Source of the DNA: Deltaproteobacteria bacterium
GTDB lineage: Bacteria > Myxococcota > B64-G9
Direction: 5' to 3'
Length of the DNA: 6,894 nt
Assembly: GCA_030591745.1 (NCBI GenBank)
Contig: JAUVAM010000204.1
Coordinates: forward strand, 1 to 6,894
In this document: positions 1-5,035 of the stretch, piece by piece
Numbering within the stretch: the first letter of the stretch is position 1
How the letters are laid out: the number at the start of each line of letters is the position of its first letter
Notes under the pieces: generated by a model
Told to the model about the DNA's origin: nothing
Databases searched by the model: none
What the model saw: the letters and a program-made list of their open reading frames with translations, nothing else
Position numbers and translations under genes: made by a program

Positions 1-8
1 AGGGAAGA

Positions 9-365
9 CTACTGAAGCAAGCCCACCGCAGCTGGCTCGTGCCTTTGCAGCCTTTCTTCAAAGAATCTTTTGCAGTGAACCCCCATGCCGATAATGAGTT
101 CCCGTTGTCCTCCGGCCGGCGTTCGATTGAGGACACAAAGGTGCACCACCTCCGCCTTGGCGCTCATCTCGGTATCGCTGCCCGGCAGAGAAAAGGTCAC
201 CTCCATGGAGCTCCCCAGAGGATACGGGTCGGGCGTTTCAATGAACATACCCCCTTCCGAAATGTTGCGAGCGATGCCGAAGGCGCTTCCCCATGCGCCA
301 CTGATGTGAACGGAAAACACTTTATCGAATCTGTACTCATCGCGTCTATTCTGGTCCTGGGGCAT
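9..365 (-). CDS. PilZ-domain protein, probable cyclic di-GMP receptor
   Basis: A 118-residue protein that is essentially one PilZ domain, a beta-barrel fold that binds cyclic di-GMP and passes the signal to partner proteins. Both halves of the ligand motif are visible: RxxxR as R8-D-E-Y-R12, and the second loop N34-I-S36-E-G-G39, matching the usual [D/N]xSxxG. The following strand (MFIETPDP) and a later 'LIIGMGVHC' strand fit the fold. There is no output domain, as in the many single-domain PilZ adaptors of myxobacteria. The frame is open upstream to a possible start at 404, but I chose the ATG at 363-365 because AGGAG (373-377) lies 7 bases before it and a good promoter -10 box overlaps the upstream start. 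It is divergent from an MshEN gene. The partner and process (motility, polysaccharide, development) cannot be read from sequence. Family call is secure; actual ligand binding is inferred. Confidence 0.9.
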   Translation of the reverse strand: MPQDQNRRDEYRFDKVFSVHISGAWGSAFGIARNISEGGMFIETPDPYPLGSSMEVTFSLPGSDTEMSAKAEVVHLCVLNRTPAGGQRELIIGMGVHCKRFFEERLQRHEPAAVGLLQ

Positions 366-372
366 GGCATGT

Positions 373-377
373 CTCCT
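373..377 (-). promoter_or_regulatory. Ribosome binding site deciding the PilZ start
   Basis: AGGAG on the minus strand, 7 bases before the ATG at 363-365. Another ATG nearby on the same strand is out of frame, and the longer in-frame start at 404 has no comparable site. Confidence 0.65.
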
Positions 378-399
378 GGTGAGAGGGCCGAATACCCAC

Positions 400-429
400 A
401 GCATACTACATGTAGGACAAGGTAGTCAA
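400..429 (-). promoter_or_regulatory. Probable sigma-70-type promoter of the PilZ gene
   Basis: Read on the minus strand, TTGACT (424-429, 5 of 6 matches to the -35 consensus) and TATGCT (400-405, 4 of 6, with the key T-A and final T) are separated by 18 bases. Transcription would start near 393 and leave a leader of about 28 bases carrying the ribosome site. The spacer holds a perfect 10-base palindrome (406-415). This placement also argues against translation starting at 404. Confidence 0.5.
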
Positions 430-480
430 ATAAACCACCACGCCTTGAAGCCTGTGCTATCTAGTGCTAATCATTGGGGT

Positions 481-487
481 GGAGGAG
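481..487 (+). promoter_or_regulatory. Ribosome binding site deciding the MshEN-protein start
   Basis: GGAGGAG lies 4 to 6 bases before the ATG at 492. A TTG at 474 is in frame but would place this site inside the coding region, so the ATG is preferred. I found no convincing -35/-10 pair for this gene between 430 and 480; TTGAAG near 444 is followed only by poor -10 matches. Confidence 0.7.
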
Positions 488-491
488 TCAC

Positions 492-1220
492 ATGTCGCGC
501 AAACGCCTCGGAGAAGTCCTCATCGATCAAGGCCTAATTGACGAAGAAGACCTGGAACAAGCACTGAGCTACCAAGAAAAGTCGGGTTATCGACTTGGCA
601 CCGCCCTGGTGGCGCTTCGAATCATCGCCGAGTGGCAATTGACTGAAGCCCTGGGCACGGCATTGCGGGTTGAGGTCAAAGACTTGGCTGACGTGCAACC
701 TGAGGACGAGGCGCTCAAGCGTCTTCCTGTCGAATTGGCCGAACGCTACGATTTGATTCCTATCAGCTTAGACGCCAAGGATGATCGGGGACTCAGCCTG
801 GTGGTGGCCATGAGCGATCCGCTCAACCGTTCCAACATCCAGCGCATTGAACACGCTGCTGGCTGCCCAATCCGACCTGTCTTGGCCAGCCTCAGTGCGA
901 TCCAGCGCGCCATTCGAATCCACTACCATGGCGCAGCCCCGAGTCAGGTTTGGCACGAAACCACTGAACTAAAAGCATCGAGGACCGCGGCCAGCGATGC
1001 CTCCGCCATCATCCGGGGCGCCACTCTGAAACTCTTGCGCAAGGAAGCCGAAGAACTGAAACTTGGGCGAATCCCGGATCAAAGCCATGTTGGACTGGAT
1101 CAAGATCTCGCCATGCAGCTGCGCATCTACGCATTAATCGAAGTGCTCGAGGGAAAAGGCCTGCTTGAAAAAAACGAATTTGCTTCAGCCTTAGAACGGC
1201 TTGTGTCCAGCCAAGTTTAA
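492..1220 (+). CDS. MshEN-domain protein (PilB/GspE N-terminal domain) without the ATPase
   Basis: A 242-residue protein. Residues 1-146 match the N-terminal domain of type II secretion and type IV pilus ATPases (GspE, PilB, MshE). That region has a helical part with two RLG-type motifs (R5-L6-G7, then R34-L35-G36) and an alpha/beta part with the usual 'LPVELAERYDLIPI', 'VVAMSDPLN' and a final 'IQRAIRIHYHG' helix. In MshE this domain binds cyclic di-GMP. The first motif is intact (G14, L21, L25, Q28). The second lacks the glycine (R43) and glutamine (A57) expected, so binding may be partial or lost. The Walker A/B ATPase is absent. Residues 150-242 instead form a polar linker and helices ending in 'ALIEVLEGKGLLEKNEF', which I do not recognise as a named domain. 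Likely a cytoplasmic sensor or adaptor. First gene of the probable operon with the PEGA and phosphoesterase genes; 35 bases to the next gene. Often annotated simply as a general secretion GspE-like protein, which would overstate it. Confidence 0.85.
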   Translation: MSRKRLGEVLIDQGLIDEEDLEQALSYQEKSGYRLGTALVALRIIAEWQLTEALGTALRVEVKDLADVQPEDEALKRLPVELAERYDLIPISLDAKDDRGLSLVVAMSDPLNRSNIQRIEHAAGCPIRPVLASLSAIQRAIRIHYHGAAPSQVWHETTELKASRTAASDASAIIRGATLKLLRKEAEELKLGRIPDQSHVGLDQDLAMQLRIYALIEVLEGKGLLEKNEFASALERLVSSQV

Positions 1221-1255
1221 CGCATATACTTAAGGCCAAACCCGGAGCGATAACC

Positions 1256-2077
1256 ATGGACATGCTCACCAGGCAATTCTGGCCTCTACGCATCCTGTTG
1301 CTCTTGTTAGGCTTGAGCCTGATCACGCCGATGGGCACGGCTGAGGCAAAAAAACGCCGAAGATCACGCATGGGACGACTCTTGGTCGACTCCATGCTGG
1401 ACGGTGCCAAGCTTTACATTAATGGCAAGTTGGTGGGAAAAACTCCTTTCGACAAACCCCTCCGTCTCAAAGCGGGCAAGCACAAACTCAAAGCAACCAA
1501 ACCGGGCTTCTCCACTTTGGAGTTCGAGATCCGCATCCGGTCACGTCGAACAGAGAAGTTGATGCTGGATCTGGTCCCCTATTCGGGCCTGGTTCGCTTC
1601 AAGGCCAACATCAAGAGGGCTGAGGTCTACGTAGACGGCAAACTACTCGGCAACACACCTTTGATCCAGGAAGTATCAGTGGGTGACCACAAGATCCAAA
1701 TAGTCAAAGAGGGCTACAACGACTTCATCGCTGAAATGAACGTCAAGGCCGGCGAAAAACATTTTGTGGAAGCCTCCCTGACTCTCTTCAAGGACTTCTC
1801 TCCAGAAGTCTTGGCCATGCAGGCTGATGCCGAGCGCAAAGCCAAAGAAAAAGCCGAGATGAAGGCCGCAGCCATTGCCGAGGCCGAAAGGGCCGCCCTT
1901 CTTACATCCCAGGGCCCCGCATCCTGGACAAACGACTGGTACAAGCAGTGGTGGATTTGGACCATCGCAGGTGCCGTGGTTTTGACCGCGGTGACCGTAC
2001 CGCTGGCTGTCTCGGGAGGCGGCCAATCCGGGCTCGATGACCACTCTCCTACCGCTACAATCCACTTGGGACTGTGA
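1256..2077 (+). CDS. PEGA-repeat membrane-anchored protein
   Basis: A 273-residue protein of unknown exact role. In order: a hydrophobic N-terminal segment (about 10-28) ending in a possible signal peptidase site (TAEA, residues 28-31); a very basic stretch KKRRRSR (32-38); PEGA repeat 1 (about 40-107, with 'AKLYINGKLVGKTPF'); PEGA repeat 2 (about 111-177, with 'AEVYVDGKLLGNTPL'); a charged alanine/lysine/glutamate-rich helix (about 185-216); then a Trp-rich membrane helix (about 232-252, starting QWWIW) and a short tail. PEGA repeats are small beta-sandwich modules found in surface and envelope proteins, and this repeat-helix-TM order is familiar from myxobacteria. The ATG at 1256 has GGAG (1244-1247) 8 bases upstream; a second in-frame ATG follows two codons later. 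Its stop overlaps the start of the phosphoesterase gene (GTGA, 2074-2077), indicating co-transcription and probably coupled translation. Whether the repeats are periplasmic or cytoplasmic is uncertain because of the basic stretch. Confidence 0.85.
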   Translation: MDMLTRQFWPLRILLLLLGLSLITPMGTAEAKKRRRSRMGRLLVDSMLDGAKLYINGKLVGKTPFDKPLRLKAGKHKLKATKPGFSTLEFEIRIRSRRTEKLMLDLVPYSGLVRFKANIKRAEVYVDGKLLGNTPLIQEVSVGDHKIQIVKEGYNDFIAEMNVKAGEKHFVEASLTLFKDFSPEVLAMQADAERKAKEKAEMKAAAIAEAERAALLTSQGPASWTNDWYKQWWIWTIAGAVVLTAVTVPLAVSGGGQSGLDDHSPTATIHLGL

Positions 2078-3696
2078 CCTCGAAAACGCCCCACATAGCT
2101 GAGGATTTAGGCGGTGTGCCCATCGGCCCACGCGCCGATATGCAGACCCACGATCTGGTCGTCTTAAGCGATTTGCACCTGGGCGAAGGACGCATCGGAA
2201 ACTCGGAGCGCTATTCTCCCATGGAGGATTTCTTCTATGATGAGGCTTTCGCCCGCATGTTGCGCCATCTGCGTGCTGCCTATCATGAGGACCCATCCAA
2301 GCTTGTGTTGGTACTCAACGGAGACGTATTCGATTTTCTTACGGTGACCTGTATTCCCACCCGCCAAGAGTTGGCCAACCTCGATTTTGATATTTCGGTC
2401 ACCGAAAGACGCTTCGGGCTCAACCCGACGCCCAAGAAATCGGCTTGGAAGCTCGAACGAATTCTCGAAGGACACCCAAAATTTTTCCAAGCGCTGGCCC
2501 GTTTCGTGGCCGCAGGCCACCGCGTAGAGGTATTGCGAGGCAACCACGATCTGGAGCTATTCTTCGACAATGTGCAGGAAAGGCTTCTGCTCCATTTATC
2601 CGAGCAGCCCGATGGACCCAGTATGCAGGAATTGCAGCGCCGTCTGCACTTCCACCAGTGGTTTTATCTTGAAGAGGAACGGGTCTACATCGAGCACGGC
2701 AACCAATATGAAGCATCCAACAGCATTCGCTATCCCCTTCGACCATTGCTCCCCCAGCGCAAGACACGCTCTGAGCATGAAAACGTGCTCAACTATCCCT
2801 TGGGGTCTTTGTTCGTGCGGTACTTCTACAATGGAGTTCACCGCATCGACCCCTATACGCCCAAAATCGGTTCCATCGAGCACTACCTGCACTTTCTATC
2901 CCGCTACAATCTGCTCGATCTCTTGCGCATCGCCCGAAGCCACTATCCGTTTTTCTTGAGAGCCCTGCGGCCACAAGCCACGGCAGGGACATCTGGACCT
3001 ACGCGAGCCGACGACGCGGAACAGGCGCAGACTTTCCACAACTTAGACCATGACTGCGAGACCCCCGAACTGCACCGCAAGCTGAATCACCTAAAGATCC
3101 ATCCCATGTCCGCATCGAAATTGGCTTTGGTGAAAGAGATGTCCAAGCCTCTTGTAAAAAGGGTGGCATGGACAGCAGGCGTAACCTTTGCGTCCCTGTA
3201 CCTGTGGCTGCTGGTGTTCAGCCTGATTCAATCGACGCCTTGGCTTGCCGAATCGGTCTTTGCCAAGGCCATTCTGCTGGCCATCCTGACCGTGTTTACC
3301 ATGATTGTTTTGTTCGGCATCGGCAACTACATGGGGCATAAGTTAAGGCAAGCCAAAGACCAGACAGTGGATGTCTGCGCTGAACAAGCAATAAAAATCG
3401 CGACCCTGACCGAGGTGCCTCTGGTGCTGATGGGGCATACCCACGTGGTCGACACCCGCGAGTTGGCGGGCGGGAAAACCAACTACTCAAACAGCGGCAC
3501 TTGGACCTCGGTGGACAACCCTTGGGATAGGCTGCATCCAGATGCTCGGCGCTTCACCTTCGTCCTGGTGCAAGAGACCAAAGCGCATATGGTTCGCTGG
3601 AACGATGATGCGGGGCGGGTGGATCCGATCCCCTTGTTCGCCTTGGGCCCCTCAAAAAATCAGGAACCACCGCCTCCCCTGCCCTCGCAGGATTAA
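2074..3696 (+). CDS. Membrane-associated calcineurin-like metallophosphoesterase (LpxH-like)
   Basis: A 540-residue two-metal phosphoesterase. The ligand motifs appear in family order: D33-L-H35 (in 'LSDLHLGEG'), G83-D84-x-x-D87, G156-N157-H158-D159, E207-H208-G209-N210-Q-Y, and G454-H455-T-H457 followed by N473-S-G. All expected metal ligands are present, so it is probably active. The nearest well-known relative is LpxH, the UDP-2,3-diacylglucosamine hydrolase of lipid A synthesis, but LpxH is about 240 residues. Here about 245 residues separate H208 from GHTH; they contain an aromatic-rich region (220-300), a polar linker, and two membrane helices (about 366-387 and 396-418). The C terminus is proline-rich. 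The substrate is unknown; a membrane lipid phosphodiester or pyrophosphate is plausible. The start is GTG at 2074, overlapping the PEGA stop, with only a weak ribosome site (TTGGGA). Starts at GTG 2116 or ATG 2140 are possible and would keep every motif. Last gene of the cluster; its stop is 4 bases from the convergent lipase stop. Confidence 0.85.
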   Translation: MTSKTPHIAEDLGGVPIGPRADMQTHDLVVLSDLHLGEGRIGNSERYSPMEDFFYDEAFARMLRHLRAAYHEDPSKLVLVLNGDVFDFLTVTCIPTRQELANLDFDISVTERRFGLNPTPKKSAWKLERILEGHPKFFQALARFVAAGHRVEVLRGNHDLELFFDNVQERLLLHLSEQPDGPSMQELQRRLHFHQWFYLEEERVYIEHGNQYEASNSIRYPLRPLLPQRKTRSEHENVLNYPLGSLFVRYFYNGVHRIDPYTPKIGSIEHYLHFLSRYNLLDLLRIARSHYPFFLRALRPQATAGTSGPTRADDAEQAQTFHNLDHDCETPELHRKLNHLKIHPMSASKLALVKEMSKPLVKRVAWTAGVTFASLYLWLLVFSLIQSTPWLAESVFAKAILLAILTVFTMIVLFGIGNYMGHKLRQAKDQTVDVCAEQAIKIATLTEVPLVLMGHTHVVDTRELAGGKTNYSNSGTWTSVDNPWDRLHPDARRFTFVLVQETKAHMVRWNDDAGRVDPIPLFALGPSKNQEPPPPLPSQD

Positions 3697-3700
3697 TAGC

Positions 3701-4678
3701 TCAGGGCAAATCGGGTGGCGGATTGCCGTCTTCCGGCTCTTTGGCCAATTGCGTCTCTACCCATTGCCGACCCCGACTGTATTCGGGCAAATCTCCATAG
3801 AGTGACCGAATGGCCACTCGAGTGGCACGAGAGCAATATAAGGGCTGGGCGTGCCCAACCTTCGGGATGTAATGATTCTCGGACTCAGGGTAAGGCATGA
3901 TGGCGTTGCCCGGAGGCCAAATCATCGGATCCAGGGCGTAATAGACCGATGTGAATTGGATATGCTCTGGCAAAGGTCTTGAATTCAAGGTCTTCAGAAA
4001 CTCGCTGCCTGGCATCAGCTGCAAACCACTTTCGCCTTGCACCTTGCGAATGTAGGGCACCACGCCCGCGACAGATCGAACCCCCCGATGAGGCAAGGCA
4101 GCCAAAGCGGCCCATGTTCCCTGGTGGGGAGAAGACAGAAAGAGGCACTTCTTGATGGGCAAATCCGCCCCCAGGCCATGCTGCACCAATGTTCGAATGA
4201 TGATGCCGCCCTGCGAATGCCCCACGAGATAAAGTTCCTTTACACGAGTACGCCCCACCAGGTCCCTAAGCACGCTCTCTAGCTGTTCAGCGCTCAGGGT
4301 CAAATCCTGGCTGTACGGAAACTCACTCCAAGTATAAGTGAACGCATCAAAGAGATCGATTCCCAAGAATCGCTCCAGACGATAAAAGCACACATGGGTC
4401 TGCATATAACCTGGAACGAAAACGAGCAAGCGCCGCTGGCCCTTGTACTCAGCCAGCCTTCGTTCATGATACTCATGTTCATAAAGGACTTTCTCAGACA
4501 TATATATGGTGCTGTCTATGAAGTTTTTTACGACAAAATAGGCCTCCTCCAGGGTGCTCAACCCCAAAGTGATGCCCCCCATATACTTATCCTTAGGCAA
4601 CAAGCGCTCATTGAATTTGCGCACGCCTCCCGCCAGACGTTGCGCCAATGTGAGTTTAGGTGTTTTGCGCGAAGCCAT
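3701..4678 (-). CDS. Alpha/beta-hydrolase, lipase/esterase family
   Basis: A 325-residue serine hydrolase resembling the LipA/EstA and PGAP1-like lipases. Visible features: the first strand and oxyanion region 'LLVFVPGYMQ' (84-93), the nucleophile elbow G153-H-S155-Q-G-G158, the 'LSSPHQGTWAA' segment (181-191) typical of this lipase group, a probable acid residue D250 in 'ALDPMIWPP', and a probable catalytic histidine H276 in 'VGHAQPL'. The triad therefore appears complete. The first 80 residues are charged and helical, with no signal peptide or clear membrane helix, so the enzyme is probably cytoplasmic or at the inner face of the membrane. The tail is proline-rich. The ATG at 4676-4678 follows an AAGGG-type ribosome site with about 5 bases spacing. 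It lies 24 bases after a small membrane-protein gene, probably in one transcript. Substrate unknown; the nearby cardiolipin synthase makes an acyl lipid plausible, but that is inference. Confidence 0.85.
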   Translation of the reverse strand: MASRKTPKLTLAQRLAGGVRKFNERLLPKDKYMGGITLGLSTLEEAYFVVKNFIDSTIYMSEKVLYEHEYHERRLAEYKGQRRLLVFVPGYMQTHVCFYRLERFLGIDLFDAFTYTWSEFPYSQDLTLSAEQLESVLRDLVGRTRVKELYLVGHSQGGIIIRTLVQHGLGADLPIKKCLFLSSPHQGTWAALAALPHRGVRSVAGVVPYIRKVQGESGLQLMPGSEFLKTLNSRPLPEHIQFTSVYYALDPMIWPPGNAIMPYPESENHYIPKVGHAQPLYCSRATRVAIRSLYGDLPEYSRGRQWVETQLAKEPEDGNPPPDLP

Positions 4679-4702
4679 CGCGCCCTTCCCCTCTCCCCCG
4701 TC

Positions 4703-4948
4703 CTAAGCGTTCTCATCTCCTGAACCAGAAACAACTTCCTCTGTCCCCGGTCCCTGATTACTTCTCATCGAACGAATACGAAACACGAATCGCAGTATGA
4801 GACCGACAAACACACCAATGATCAGCCCCCACCAGGCGGGCAGCATCGGATCCGGCACCTCCCAAAGCAAACCTCCACCATAGGCCAGCGCCAAACCAAT
4901 CACGCCCATCAGACCCATCCAGGGAACCACATTTGGATTCAAGCCCAT
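4703..4948 (-). CDS. Small two-helix membrane protein, unknown function
   Basis: An 81-residue protein I do not recognise. It has two predicted membrane helices, about residues 8-29 (PWMGLMGVIGLALAYGGG) and about 37-58 (AWWGLIIGVFVGLILRFV), a short loop 'EVPDPMLP' between them, a basic patch after the second helix (RIRSMRS), then an acidic tail rich in Gly, Ser and Glu. The positive patch suggests both termini face the cytoplasm. The frame is open to a GTG at 4955-4957, but that codon overlaps the ribosome site AAGGAG (4957-4962); the ATG at 4946-4948 sits 8 bases from it and is preferred. The lipase gene follows after 24 bases. It could be a membrane partner or anchor for that lipase, which lacks its own; this is inference from position only. 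Confidence 0.75.
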   Translation of the reverse strand: MGLNPNVVPWMGLMGVIGLALAYGGGLLWEVPDPMLPAWWGLIIGVFVGLILRFVFRIRSMRSNQGPGTEEVVSGSGDENA

Positions 4949-4956
4949 ATCGAACA

Positions 4957-4962
4957 CTCCTT
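4957..4962 (-). promoter_or_regulatory. Ribosome binding site of the small membrane protein
   Basis: AAGGAG on the minus strand, 8 bases before the ATG at 4946-4948. It overlaps an in-frame upstream GTG, which excludes that codon as the usual start. No convincing promoter for this transcript was found in the 87-base divergent gap, although TTGACT (5031-5036, minus strand) could be a -35 box with a poor -10. Confidence 0.65.
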
Positions 4963-5035
4963 AAATTGCCGAGGTTACGACATCACAACCCAGCTTGCTT
5001 GTCCATGAAATCGAAGCCTGTTATCATTCGAGTCA

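Noticed and set aside
39..425. Open frame of 128 codons on the plus strand opposite the PilZ gene
   Set aside because: It is antisense to a protein with both PilZ ligand motifs, has no ribosome site and no recognisable domain.
492..1220. Full-length GspE/PilB secretion ATPase
   Set aside because: The protein is only 242 residues and lacks Walker A, Walker B and the Asp/His boxes; only the N-terminal MshEN domain is present.
1009..1410. Open frame of 133 codons on the minus strand
   Set aside because: It overlaps the MshEN gene end and the PEGA gene start in antisense, and the translation has no recognisable features.
1676..2296. Open frame of 206 codons on the minus strand
   Set aside because: It lies opposite the PEGA and phosphoesterase genes, both with clear domain motifs; its translation is low-complexity with many Cys, Arg and Gly and shows no motif or ribosome site.
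4995..5024. Possible promoter for cardiolipin synthase (TTGCTT, 18 bases, TGTTAT)
   Set aside because: Matches are only 3 and 4 of 6, and transcription would begin about 5 bases before the start codon, leaving almost no leader.
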